A stretch of DNA of 64,000 nt from Bacteroidia bacterium (GTDB taxonomy: Bacteria; Bacteroidota; Bacteroidia; NS11-12g; UBA955): positions 62,001 to 126,000 of the forward strand of contig JALOAG010000006.1 in assembly GCA_023228875.1 (NCBI GenBank), given 5' to 3'. Both the position numbers and the translations under genes were made by a program. Of this stretch, positions 35,933 through 43,801 are shown piece by piece. Under the pieces are notes generated by a model that was not told the origin of the DNA, did no database searches, and worked only from the letters and a program-made list of their open reading frames with translations. Every line of letters starts with the position of its first letter. The stretch's first letter is position 1.

Positions 35933-35940
35933 CAAACCTA
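35933..35940 (-). promoter_or_regulatory. -7 promoter element for dnaN
   Basis: TAGGTTTG followed by CAC on the minus strand, 36 bases before the dnaN ATG. No good -33 TTG was seen. Confidence 0.45.
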
Positions 35941-36009
35941 TCATAATTTGAATAGCTGAACGAGTATCCAATACAAACACTTATTCACATTTTCTGCCAT
36001 ACGAGTTTG

Positions 36010-37035
36010 CTAAAAAAGCGTGTCTGAGTTATTGTTCTTCACAATGCCAAGATGCTTGTATGCGTTGACTGTTGCCTCTCTACCACGTGGAGTTCTGGCC
36101 AAAAAGCCTTGCATAATTAAGAATGGCTCATAAACCTCTTCTATTGTTCCCGCGTCTTCACCCACTGCTGTTGCAATTGTTGTCAAACCAACGGGTCCTC
36201 CTTTGAATTTTTGGATTATGGTACTCAATATTTTATTATCCATTTCATCCAATCCAAAATCATCTACATTTAATGCCTTCAGCGCTATTTCGGCTATTTT
36301 AACTGTAATTTTACCATCCCCTTTGATTTGTGCAAAATCTCGGGTTCTTCTGAGCAAAGCATTGGCTACACGCGGAGTACCTCTGCTCCTTTTGGCAATT
36401 TCAACTGCTGCATCTTTCTCTATAGTCACTTTCAATAAATGAGCTGAACGCAATATTATCTTAGTAAGTAATTCCGCATCATAGTATTCCAATCTGGAAG
36501 TTATTCCGAATCTGGCTCGAAGTGGTGACGTAAGTAACCCGGAACGGGTAGTTGCTCCTATGAGGGTGAAAGGTTCTATTGAAATTTGAACTGAACGTGC
36601 ACTTGGACCACTATCTAACATTATATCAATTCTAAAATCCTCCATTGCCGAGTATAAATATTCCTCTACAACCGGGCTCAATCTATGAATTTCATCTATA
36701 AATAGTACATCGCCCTTTTCTAAATTGGTTAATAATCCTGCTAAATCACCCGGTTTTTCTAAAACAGGACCGGATGTAACTTTTAAATTGGTTCCCAACT
36801 CTTTTGAAATAATATGGGCTAATGTAGTCTTACCCAGTCCGGGAGGTCCATGCAACAAAACATGGTCTAAAGCCTCTCCTCTTTGTTTTGCTGCACCGAC
36901 AAACACTTCAAGATTAGCAATAGTGGCTGTCTGCCCTGTAAAATCAGAAAAACTAAGGGGGCGCAATGCTTTCTCTGCTTCAATCTCTGCCGCATTCATT
37001 AACTCATTGTCCGGTCTTAAAAAAGGATTTGACAT
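36010..37035 (-). CDS. ruvB: Holliday junction branch migration helicase RuvB
   Basis: The AAA+ motor of the RuvABC complex; 341 residues. Walker A GPPGLGKT is at 63-70, Walker B LFIDEIHRL at about 110-118, sensor 1 in LIGATTRSGLL, sensor 2 around RGTPRVANALLRR, and the C-terminal winged helix has FLARTPRGREAT. Length is normal. It is divergent from the TrpF-like gene across a gap with two promoter elements and a palindrome. Confidence 0.97.
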   Translation of the reverse strand: MSNPFLRPDNELMNAAEIEAEKALRPLSFSDFTGQTATIANLEVFVGAAKQRGEALDHVLLHGPPGLGKTTLAHIISKELGTNLKVTSGPVLEKPGDLAGLLTNLEKGDVLFIDEIHRLSPVVEEYLYSAMEDFRIDIMLDSGPSARSVQISIEPFTLIGATTRSGLLTSPLRARFGITSRLEYYDAELLTKIILRSAHLLKVTIEKDAAVEIAKRSRGTPRVANALLRRTRDFAQIKGDGKITVKIAEIALKALNVDDFGLDEMDNKILSTIIQKFKGGPVGLTTIATAVGEDAGTIEEVYEPFLIMQGFLARTPRGREATVNAYKHLGIVKNNNSDTLF

Positions 37036-37042
37036 TTGGTTT

Positions 37043-37050
37043 CAAAATTA
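37043..37050 (-). promoter_or_regulatory. -7 promoter element for ruvB
   Basis: TAATTTTG on the minus strand, 7 bases before the ruvB ATG, so the message is almost leaderless. Confidence 0.5.
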
Positions 37051-37060
37051 GTTTTTAAAT

Positions 37061-37074
37061 CATAAGAACTTATG
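37061..37074. promoter_or_regulatory. Palindrome in the ruvB/TrpF-like divergent region
   Basis: CATAAG and CTTATG, 6-bp perfect arms around AA. It lies 10 bases upstream of the ruvB -7 element and 35 bases upstream of the divergent one, a position suited to an operator for ruvB. Confidence 0.3.
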
Positions 37075-37109
37075 GGATTTATACACGATTTTTCCTAGTG
37101 TGTTTTGTA

Positions 37110-37117
37110 TAATTTTG
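37110..37117 (+). promoter_or_regulatory. -7 promoter element for the TrpF-like gene
   Basis: TAATTTTG followed by CTG, 9 bases before ATG 37127; it rules out the upstream frame start at 37100. Confidence 0.55.
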
Positions 37118-37126
37118 CTGCCTTCA

Positions 37127-37654
37127 ATGGAACTTTATTTTCACTCATTAACTAATTTGGCAGAAGCGCGTTTTGCAGCAGCAGCCCATCCTAAATTTTT
37201 AGGATTTTGTTTCTCTCCTCACTCACCCAATGCAATACACCCTATTGAGTTTGTTCAAATTCGGGTTTGGCTTTCAGGCGGTGTCATAGTTGGACAATTT
37301 TTATATGAATCAGAAAGCGAAATAAACAAACTGCTTGACAGTTTGCGTATTGAATGGATTGAAATTCCCGCTGACCATCCCGATATTGAAACGCTGAGTC
37401 AACATTACAAACTTATTACATTTAAAGGTATGCACCCTTTAGCGCAATTTTCACGTGCAAAAGACATTCAATCTATTGACCATTGTGTCGCAAATACATT
37501 TTACGCCCTTGAAAACTATGTAAATATTGCCGATACAATTCAACAAAAGAAACCTTATGGCATCGCACTTTCAGGCAAAAAAATAGATACCGAGGTAGGA
37601 ATGACTGACTTATCTCATTGGATGGATATTATGGAAGAATTGGATTTTCATTAA
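37127..37654 (+). CDS. TrpF-like TIM-barrel protein without the catalytic cysteine
   Basis: A 175-residue protein resembling phosphoribosylanthranilate isomerase. The order matches TrpF: HSLTNLAEARFAAAAHPKFL followed by GFCFSPHSPNAIHP, WLSGGVIVGQFLYES and the C-terminal PYGIALSGKKIDTEVGMTD. The KxCG motif at the start of strand 1, which carries the catalytic Cys, is replaced by YFHS, and the protein is shorter than TrpF (about 200). It is not near trp genes. I infer a barrel with a different or lost activity. It is followed 9 bases later by a DMT transporter, probably in one operon. Confidence 0.6.
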   Translation: MELYFHSLTNLAEARFAAAAHPKFLGFCFSPHSPNAIHPIEFVQIRVWLSGGVIVGQFLYESESEINKLLDSLRIEWIEIPADHPDIETLSQHYKLITFKGMHPLAQFSRAKDIQSIDHCVANTFYALENYVNIADTIQQKKPYGIALSGKKIDTEVGMTDLSHWMDIMEELDFH

Positions 37655-37663
37655 GGATTATCA

Positions 37664-38569
37664 ATGTCTAAGAATCCGTATATCGCACTACACACCTCTG
37701 TTTTCCTCTTTGGTTTCACACCCATTCTTGGCAAATTATTGTCATTAAATGCTTATAGCTTAGTATGGTGGCGAATGTGTATAGCATCTTTAATCTTTCT
37801 TGTGTTTCCTAAATTTTTTGAACAACTTAAATCCCTAAATAGGAAACAGCTAATTTTATTCATTGGAATTGGATTTTTAGTTGCATTACACTGGATAACA
37901 TTTTATGGTTCAATTAAAGTTGCAAACAGTGCATCTCTTACGCTTGCATGCTTTGGATTAACTGCAACTTTTACATCGTTCTTGGAACCTTTCATTAATC
38001 GTCAAAAAGTAATTCTGTCAGATATCGTATTAGGGCTCCTTGCGTTTGGAGGGATTCTCTTTATTTTTCTTTCATCAGCGCACACATCAATTCCTGCTGA
38101 AAAGTTCAGCATAGCTCTTGGGCTGGGCATTTTCTCAAGTTCTATTGCTGCATTTTTTTCGAGCCTCAATGCCAAGTTTATTAAATCTGCTCAACCGGTT
38201 CCGGTTACCTTTGTCGAATTGTCAAGTGGTTTTATGTTCCTTTCATTATTTTTCATGCTCATTTCTCCTGCTTCTTTTGAATGGCTTAACAATGAAAGCG
38301 ACTTTATATGGATGCTACTACTGACTATATTTTGTACTAACATTGCGTTTGCGCTTAATCTTCAAGCAATGAAAAAGATTAGTGCTTTTATTGCTAACAT
38401 CACTATAAACCTTGAACCGGTATATGGAATCTTATGGGCGGTCATAATTTTCAGTGAAAATCGAATGCTGAACTCTCATTTCTATTTGGGTGCTGTGGTT
38501 ATATTATTTACCGTGCTATTACACAGTTTTCTCAAAAGAAAGAAACTTTTTAGTAAGCAATTAGAGTAG
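37664..38569 (+). CDS. EamA/DMT family transporter
   Basis: A 301-residue inner-membrane permease with two EamA repeats and about ten helices. LFGFTPILGKLLSLNAYSLVWWR opens repeat 1, and the second repeat ends with LEPVYGILWAVIIFSENRM and FYLGAVVILFTVLLHSFLKRK, the classic EamA ending. Members export metabolites or amino acids; the substrate is not predictable. It is 9 bases after the TrpF-like gene. Confidence 0.88.
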   Translation: MSKNPYIALHTSVFLFGFTPILGKLLSLNAYSLVWWRMCIASLIFLVFPKFFEQLKSLNRKQLILFIGIGFLVALHWITFYGSIKVANSASLTLACFGLTATFTSFLEPFINRQKVILSDIVLGLLAFGGILFIFLSSAHTSIPAEKFSIALGLGIFSSSIAAFFSSLNAKFIKSAQPVPVTFVELSSGFMFLSLFFMLISPASFEWLNNESDFIWMLLLTIFCTNIAFALNLQAMKKISAFIANITINLEPVYGILWAVIIFSENRMLNSHFYLGAVVILFTVLLHSFLKRKKLFSKQLE

Positions 38570-38617
38570 GACTTGAGTCCCTTGTTTTAAATAACTCAAA
38601 TCAAAGGCGTAAGACAT

Positions 38618-40294
38618 TTACATCTTCACCATTTTGAATGTTTGGAATCCGCTTAATCCGTCTGTGCATCGAATAAAATAGAACCCGGGAACCACGATTG
38701 AAGATAGTTCAAACTTCTCTCCTGCTCCCACCTTAAACTTTTCTTGTTCACGCATATCTACAGAATAGACAACACATTCTATCTGTTTTGAATGAGTATT
38801 ATGAATTATGAAATTGTTGTCGGAAGGATTTGGATAAATGTTTACAAAAGCATGTTCCGACTGAATATTAGGAACGGATATAGGATATTTAGGTCGCATT
38901 GTATCCATAACGGCTACTCCAAAGTCTCCATCCCACTTGGGTTGAATCCTGATATCTTCTAAGAACCAATAATTGTTTGAATTTAAAGAATGCCAGAACA
39001 CAAAGCGAGGAGGTGATAAAGACATATCAAAACGTCCTCCCACATGAGTATATGCCTTATTGAATGTTTTTGAATTTTGATCAAACAACATAATCTTGTG
39101 TGCGTGAGAATAGGTACTGTCAAAGTCAATACGGTCAAAGGTATAAGTTCTGCCACCGGAATATAGATATGCATATACGTTCATATCTTTATCATATTCG
39201 AGCCATATAGTTTGTGTTAGACCCGGAAAGGGACATTGCTGAGTGGTGTCATAGTGCGCGGATTTAAAGTTCCCGTTTTTGTCAAATCGGATAATACTTG
39301 CCTTTGTAACAAATGAACTTGCATCTTTATAAAACGGTATAACATGTCCGGCTATAGTCAGGTCTTGAGCATGTCTGATCGCCCAAAATACATTTCCTTC
39401 TCTGTCCACTTTGAGAACTTTATTTTCCTGAATATCATTATCTCTATTGTTCTCCACTACATGGGTCCAAAGTCGTTTGTAACCTGTACCATCTCGGGTT
39501 ACTTTCGATACAACCCATTTATATTTCCCTTCATTTGAAGCATAAATGACTGTGTCAAGAATAATGAGACTATCCTTGGGTTTGAAACTGGTAGTAGGGG
39601 GTTTAACGAAAGAAAAATATCCGTTTGTATCCATATCAATGGTAGAAGAATTTCCCCCGGGAATGGGATAATGAGCCACAATTTTAAATGTACTGTCAAG
39701 AACCATAGGTCTGAGATTGTATGATGACATTAACAATCCAAAGTTATAATATCTCTCAACAGAAAAATTAGCTAATTCTACTTGTCCTAATGTTGCATTA
39801 AATAGCTTAACTACATTACCGGTTGAGTCAAACTTACCCATAAAAATATAGGGTCTATTAGGAATATCAAAGATTTCTCTGAAGCCATTATTCAATACTA
39901 TGGAGTCTCTTGCTACACAGCTAAAATATAAACTGTTATCTGCACCGGACATAAGAATACCCATCCCAAATCCACTAACAGTGTTTTTTTCATCATAAGT
40001 AAACTCCCACCGAAGCTTCCCCGTTTGGTCAAAAGCAAAAACACAGGTGGCTTTGAAACGTTTATCAATTTTAAAGTTATCTAATTCCAAGGAATCAAAG
40101 GGACCTATATATCTGACAAACATCCACCCGTTTTCGTTTATAAACGTGTGCTTTATAGAAAGCGGATCCGGGTTTGTAAATTTAACCGCTAATCTTTTAT
40201 AGTATTGCAATTTAAGCGGCTCCTGAGCTTTTGATGATTGCGCTAATACTAAGCATGCAAAAAGCATGAATGATAATCGTAGTATTTTTTTCAT
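38618..40294 (-). CDS. T9SS type A sorting domain protein, propeller-like
   Basis: A 558-residue secreted protein: signal peptide to about residue 23 (QSSKAQ), a long region of repeating beta strands with the pattern Phe-Asp-x-x-Gly-x-(Leu/Val) (for example FDQTGKLRWEF, FDSTGNVVKLF, FDKNGNFKSAH), suggesting a beta-propeller, and a C-terminal T9SS sorting domain beginning NIYPNPSDNNFII. No active site was recognised. It lies 31 bases after the cysteine-rich protein gene and may be cotranscribed with it. Confidence 0.82.
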   Translation of the reverse strand: MKKILRLSFMLFACLVLAQSSKAQEPLKLQYYKRLAVKFTNPDPLSIKHTFINENGWMFVRYIGPFDSLELDNFKIDKRFKATCVFAFDQTGKLRWEFTYDEKNTVSGFGMGILMSGADNSLYFSCVARDSIVLNNGFREIFDIPNRPYIFMGKFDSTGNVVKLFNATLGQVELANFSVERYYNFGLLMSSYNLRPMVLDSTFKIVAHYPIPGGNSSTIDMDTNGYFSFVKPPTTSFKPKDSLIILDTVIYASNEGKYKWVVSKVTRDGTGYKRLWTHVVENNRDNDIQENKVLKVDREGNVFWAIRHAQDLTIAGHVIPFYKDASSFVTKASIIRFDKNGNFKSAHYDTTQQCPFPGLTQTIWLEYDKDMNVYAYLYSGGRTYTFDRIDFDSTYSHAHKIMLFDQNSKTFNKAYTHVGGRFDMSLSPPRFVFWHSLNSNNYWFLEDIRIQPKWDGDFGVAVMDTMRPKYPISVPNIQSEHAFVNIYPNPSDNNFIIHNTHSKQIECVVYSVDMREQEKFKVGAGEKFELSSIVVPGFYFIRCTDGLSGFQTFKMVKM

Positions 40295-40325
40295 AATAAT
40301 ATCTGTTTTGATTTGTTTTAATTAT

Positions 40326-40964
40326 TTATTGATTCGGATTCGGACAGGGTTGATAGTATGGTGAATGAGCCGGTCGCAAAAAAGTTTCCGAAGTTTGCCA
40401 ATTGATTTCAGCAACTCCGCATCCACAACTTTGACAATTTATTGCTTGAATACTATCACAGCAAATTACTGTATTAACATCATACGTATAATTACAAAAT
40501 TCTTTTTGGTAATTTGCATTTCGCCAGTCATACGCACGAGTATTTGGAATAGGGCTGACATTAGTAATCTTGTCACGTGTTTCCAAATATTTAAAGGCAG
40601 AATCTCTTGTGCCTCCAATCATAGGGCAAAGTGTGTCATCAAGAAACCCACAAAATCCGCATCCAGCAATTTTTTGTGAACTACCCGGTTGTCCCCAACA
40701 ACCACAATCAGTTGGACAACTAACATCTTCTATAAAAGGATGGTGATGATAGCTGTAACCACAATCGCAAGTAAATCCAACAACAAGTCTATAGGGACAA
40801 TCTATTTCTGATGAATGAGACCAAGTACAAGTTTGAGCCCTTAGACTCTCAATATTAATGAATATAAAACCCAAGGAAATAAATAATAGAATTATCTTCC
40901 TGAATTTCAAATAATTATCAGAGCGAGTACCATTAAAACACTGCGCTTGAAAATCCTTTTTCAT
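40326..40964 (-). CDS. Cysteine-rich exported protein of unknown function
   Basis: A 212-residue protein not assigned to a family. A hydrophobic signal segment (about 22-42, cleaved near SLRAQ) is preceded by an unusually long charged N-terminus; a TTG in front of KFRKIILLF could be an alternative start. The mature part has about 17 cysteines, many in close pairs: TCDCGYSYHHHP, TDCGCWG, GCGFCGF, ICCDS and SCGCGV. Such spacing suggests disulfides or metal binding; the HHHP and paired Cys make metal a possibility. No T9SS domain. The promoter and the T9SS gene 31 bases downstream suggest a two-gene unit. Confidence 0.7.
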   Translation of the reverse strand: MKKDFQAQCFNGTRSDNYLKFRKIILLFISLGFIFINIESLRAQTCTWSHSSEIDCPYRLVVGFTCDCGYSYHHHPFIEDVSCPTDCGCWGQPGSSQKIAGCGFCGFLDDTLCPMIGGTRDSAFKYLETRDKITNVSPIPNTRAYDWRNANYQKEFCNYTYDVNTVICCDSIQAINCQSCGCGVAEINWQTSETFLRPAHSPYYQPCPNPNQ

Positions 40965-40986
40965 AATTAAACTATATTTGTTTGGG

Positions 40987-41018
40987 CAAAGATAATAAAA
41001 TTATAAAGGCAAATACAA
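40987..41018 (-). promoter_or_regulatory. Promoter of the cysteine-rich/T9SS unit
   Basis: On the minus strand TTG (41018-41016), 21 bases, TATCTTTG (40994-40987) followed by CCC; 22 bases before the ATG at 40964. Confidence 0.6.
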
Positions 41019-41119
41019 GTCTTGAATTGATAAAGAACCATAAAAGTAATGATAATTTTTAATTCACGCCATTCCTAACACTACTACTGCGAGATTCTTA
41101 ACCCTAAATAGTTTTTCCC

Positions 41120-41127
41120 TAATTTTG
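41120..41127 (+). promoter_or_regulatory. -7 promoter element for the pterin dehydratase
   Basis: TAATTTTG followed by CC, 20 bases before the ATG at 41148. Confidence 0.5.
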
Positions 41128-41147
41128 CCTCTTTCATAACTAAACCG

Positions 41148-41399
41148 ATGACACCAACACAATACTGGCAAGAAACTGAGAAAGGACTATACCGGAAGTT
41201 TTTGTTTAAGGACTTTACCGAAGCTTTTGGTTTTATGAGTAAAGTAGCTATCCTGGCTGAAAAGTATGACCACCACCCTACTTGGACAAATACAAATAAC
41301 AAAGTGGAAATTTGGCTAATAACACATGATATGGGCAATACAATCTCATTGAAAGACATTGATTTTGCAAAGCAAATCAACGAGATGTTTACTTCATAA
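41148..41399 (+). CDS. phhB: Pterin-4a-carbinolamine dehydratase
   Basis: An 83-residue PCD/DCoH protein that dehydrates 4a-hydroxytetrahydrobiopterin, regenerating the cofactor of aromatic amino acid hydroxylases. The active-site motif EKYDHHPTW (His pair at about 41-42) is followed by the conserved Trp and His in VEIWLITHD and by the terminal IDFAKQINEMF helix. The size is slightly below the usual 95-105. No phenylalanine hydroxylase gene is adjacent. In other genomes it can also serve molybdopterin-related roles. Confidence 0.9.
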   Translation: MTPTQYWQETEKGLYRKFLFKDFTEAFGFMSKVAILAEKYDHHPTWTNTNNKVEIWLITHDMGNTISLKDIDFAKQINEMFTS

Positions 41400-41482
41400 C
41401 ACCTCAATACTCATTTCATCTACCTGAACTGTTAATAAAAGGCTATACGCTATAAAGTTTATCGTAACTCGGTAGTAAAAAC

Positions 41483-41496
41483 ATGACATTTGTCAT
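41483..41496 (+). promoter_or_regulatory. Inverted repeat over the mbnP promoter (Crp/Fnr-like half-sites)
   Basis: ATGACA-TT-TGTCAT, perfect 6-bp arms, which reads TGAC-ATTT-GTCA, the layout of Crp/Fnr-family sites. Its last base is shared with the -33 TTG of the mbnP promoter, suggesting control by a regulator, either blocking or contacting polymerase. Confidence 0.5.
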
Positions 41497-41526
41497 TGTT
41501 TAGCATAAGGCTATGAACTACCTTTG
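41496..41526 (+). promoter_or_regulatory. Promoter of mbnP-mbnH
   Basis: TTG (41496-41498), 20 bases, TACCTTTG (41519-41526) followed by C. The ATG at 41513 lies before the -7 element, so translation starts at 41555. Confidence 0.65.
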
Positions 41527-41554
41527 CTTATATAACCTTATCTACTTTCATATC

Positions 41555-42277
41555 ATGAAAAAACTTACTTTAATTTTATTAACAACTGCTTTAGTATCAA
41601 TCTGGGGTTGTAAAAAAGAACCCAAAACAGGCAATGGAAATATTAATGCCAAAGTAACGTACAACGTTGATGGCACAGCATTGATAACAGACACTTTTGC
41701 ATATACAAGTGCGGCTGGTTATTCCTACAAAATCTCACGTATGGAATATTTCCTATCCGGCTTTAAATTGAAGCACGAAAACGGCACAATGTATTCTTCA
41801 AATAAAATCCTGTATTTGAATGCATTAAAGCCCGCTACTAATTCTTTCTCATTGAAAGAAATACCGTCTGGCAAATACACTGAAATCTATTTCTATTTCG
41901 GTTTGGATTCCGCACACAATATCTCTAGAACATTAGATGCAAATATAGACATGGCAAATATGTCTTGGCCCGACATGATGGGAGGTGGCTATCATTTTAT
42001 GAAGTTTGAAGGAACGTATAAAAACAATAACAAAGATGAGGGCTTTGCAATGCACATTGGAAACAATAAAAATTTGATTGAAATCCACATAAAACACAAT
42101 GTTGAAATAACAATTGACAACACAACAACGCTGAATCTTGCATTGAACCTTAACGAATGGTTCAAAAATCCAGAAGTGTATGATTTTGTTCTAGATGGAA
42201 GTTATTCAATGAACAATCCCGTTGCCATGCAGAAGCTAAAGAGAAACGGAGTAGATATATTTTCAATAAAAAAGTAA
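41555..42277 (+). CDS. mbnP: MbnP-like copper-binding lipoprotein
   Basis: A 240-residue lipoprotein (lipobox IWGC, Cys19) of the MbnP family, known from methanobactin operons and widespread outside them. Family features are the strand NAKVTYNVDG, the YKISRMEYFLSGFKL stretch and MSWPDMMGGGYHFMKFEG. In Methylosinus the partner MbnH oxidises a tryptophan of MbnP to kynurenine, creating a Cu(I) site; Trp138 in MSWPD is the candidate here. The next gene, 2 bases on, encodes an MbnH-like enzyme, which strongly supports the call. No methanobactin precursor was seen. Confidence 0.85.
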   Translation: MKKLTLILLTTALVSIWGCKKEPKTGNGNINAKVTYNVDGTALITDTFAYTSAAGYSYKISRMEYFLSGFKLKHENGTMYSSNKILYLNALKPATNSFSLKEIPSGKYTEIYFYFGLDSAHNISRTLDANIDMANMSWPDMMGGGYHFMKFEGTYKNNNKDEGFAMHIGNNKNLIEIHIKHNVEITIDNTTTLNLALNLNEWFKNPEVYDFVLDGSYSMNNPVAMQKLKRNGVDIFSIKK

Positions 42278-42279
42278 AA

Positions 42280-43293
42280 ATGAAAAAAACAATTATTCTC
42301 ATATTCATTGCCATGTTGGGTTTCAATGCCTGTAAAAAAGACCCAACCGACAACAATACCCAATCAAGTATTAAAGCGACTCCAATCAACTTGGATATTC
42401 CTCGCTTCTTCCCGAACATGACAATTCCGCAAGATAACAAGATGACCAAAGAGCGACTGGCACTCGGACGAAAACTTTACTATGACCCAATCCTATCCAA
42501 TGACGGTCGTTCATGCTCTCAATGTCATTTTCAGGCAGAGGGATTTACCTCTGACCCCGGTTTTGCAACCACTGTACTTCCACATGTAAACCTTGGTTGG
42601 AGTAAAAACTTTTTATGGAAAGGACGTACAGACCAAGGACTTGAAAACGTAATGTTATTCGAGGTTGATGAATTTTTTGCAACCGATTTGAAGAAAATCA
42701 ATGCAAACACTACATATAAAAAAGAGTTCAAAGACGCTTTTGGAGTGGATGAAATCACTTCCAAAGAGATAGCATATTCTCTTGCTCAATTTTTCAGATC
42801 ACTCATTTCAGGAAATTCAAAATACGACCAATATATGCGTAATGAAATTGCGCTGACACAAGCAGAAATGGATGGAATGGAAATCTTCTTCACAGAAACC
42901 GGAGATTGTTTTCACTGCCACGGTAGTATGCTTTTTACAGACAATGACTTTCACAATATTGGTTTAGACAGTGTATTCAATGGAAGTAAGGGTAGATACG
43001 ATGTTACAGGAAACATGAAAGACTATGGCACATACAAGACTCCTACATTGAGAAATGTATCGCTTAGAAAAAGGTTTATGCATGATGGCAGATTCAATTC
43101 TTTAGAACAAGTCATTGAATTTTATAATAGTGGAGTACAAATGAACTCACCGAATATAGACCCACTAATGATTTTACCACAAAAGGAAAACGGATTGATG
43201 CTTACTCAGGAACAGAAAGACAATTTGCTGGCTTTCCTTAAAACACTCACAGATGTTTCATTTACAACAAATCCTGATTTTTCTAAACCATAA
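42280..43293 (+). CDS. mbnH: MbnH-like di-haem cytochrome c peroxidase family protein
   Basis: A 337-residue lipoprotein (Cys18 in GFNAC) of the di-haem cytochrome c peroxidase/MauG family. Two haem-binding motifs are seen, CSQCH at 79-83 and CFHCH at 210-214, with the family signatures LGRKLYYDPILSNDGRSC, FLWKGRTDQGLENV and TPTLRNVSLRKRFMHDGRF. MbnH of methanotrophs modifies a tryptophan of MbnP rather than reducing peroxide. The 2-base gap to the mbnP-like gene argues for the same pairing. An ordinary cytochrome c peroxidase is the alternative. Confidence 0.9.
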   Translation: MKKTIILIFIAMLGFNACKKDPTDNNTQSSIKATPINLDIPRFFPNMTIPQDNKMTKERLALGRKLYYDPILSNDGRSCSQCHFQAEGFTSDPGFATTVLPHVNLGWSKNFLWKGRTDQGLENVMLFEVDEFFATDLKKINANTTYKKEFKDAFGVDEITSKEIAYSLAQFFRSLISGNSKYDQYMRNEIALTQAEMDGMEIFFTETGDCFHCHGSMLFTDNDFHNIGLDSVFNGSKGRYDVTGNMKDYGTYKTPTLRNVSLRKRFMHDGRFNSLEQVIEFYNSGVQMNSPNIDPLMILPQKENGLMLTQEQKDNLLAFLKTLTDVSFTTNPDFSKP

Positions 43294-43305
43294 GGAATAG
43301 AACAT

Positions 43306-43313
43306 TACTTTTG
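43306..43313 (+). promoter_or_regulatory. -7 promoter element for queD
   Basis: TACTTTTG followed by CAG, 24 bases before the ATG at 43338. Confidence 0.5.
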
Positions 43314-43337
43314 CAGCGTTTTTGACAAAAATAAGCA

Positions 43338-43694
43338 ATGGAGATTTATAAGGAGTTTGATTTTGAAGCAGCGCACTTTCTTCCGAACGTACCTGAGGGA
43401 CATAAATGTAAGAACATACATGGACATTCCTACCGTTTTACTATATTTCTTAAAGGGGACGTAAATGCGGAAACAGGTTGGATTATGGACTTTGCGATTC
43501 TTAAATCTATTGTAAACCCTATTGTAAAACAACTTGACCACCAAACTCTAAACAACATCATGGGACTTGAGAACCCTACAGTAGAGAATCTTTCCATCTG
43601 GCTTTGGGACACACTCAAACCCCAGTTACCCTTACTTTCAAGAATAATCGTAAAAGAAACAGCAAGCTCCGGCTGTGTTTACGAAGGGATATAA
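43338..43694 (+). CDS. queD: 6-carboxytetrahydropterin synthase (QueD/PTPS family)
   Basis: A 118-residue T-fold enzyme. The zinc histidines are in FEAAHFLP and HGHSY; the catalytic cysteine is in CKNIHGH, the CxxxHGH form typical of QueD, which makes 6-carboxytetrahydropterin for queuosine. LDHQTLNN holds the conserved DH pair, and ETASSGCVYEG the terminal glutamate. A 6-pyruvoyltetrahydropterin synthase role is the alternative and is worth noting because a pterin dehydratase gene lies 2 kb upstream. No other queuosine gene is near. Confidence 0.92.
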   Translation: MEIYKEFDFEAAHFLPNVPEGHKCKNIHGHSYRFTIFLKGDVNAETGWIMDFAILKSIVNPIVKQLDHQTLNNIMGLENPTVENLSIWLWDTLKPQLPLLSRIIVKETASSGCVYEGI

Positions 43695-43770
43695 ACTCTA
43701 TCCGTCTAATATTATTGATATTAGTTAACACTTGTAGGCTTGTTCTTTCTGAATAATCTTAAAAGCGCAT

Positions 43771-43778
43771 TATATTTG
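43771..43778 (+). promoter_or_regulatory. -7 promoter element for the lytic transglycosylase
   Basis: TATATTTG followed by CTAG, 23 bases before the ATG at 43802. Confidence 0.5.
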
Positions 43779-43801
43779 CTAGCATTCAATGAAAAGTAAA
43801 T

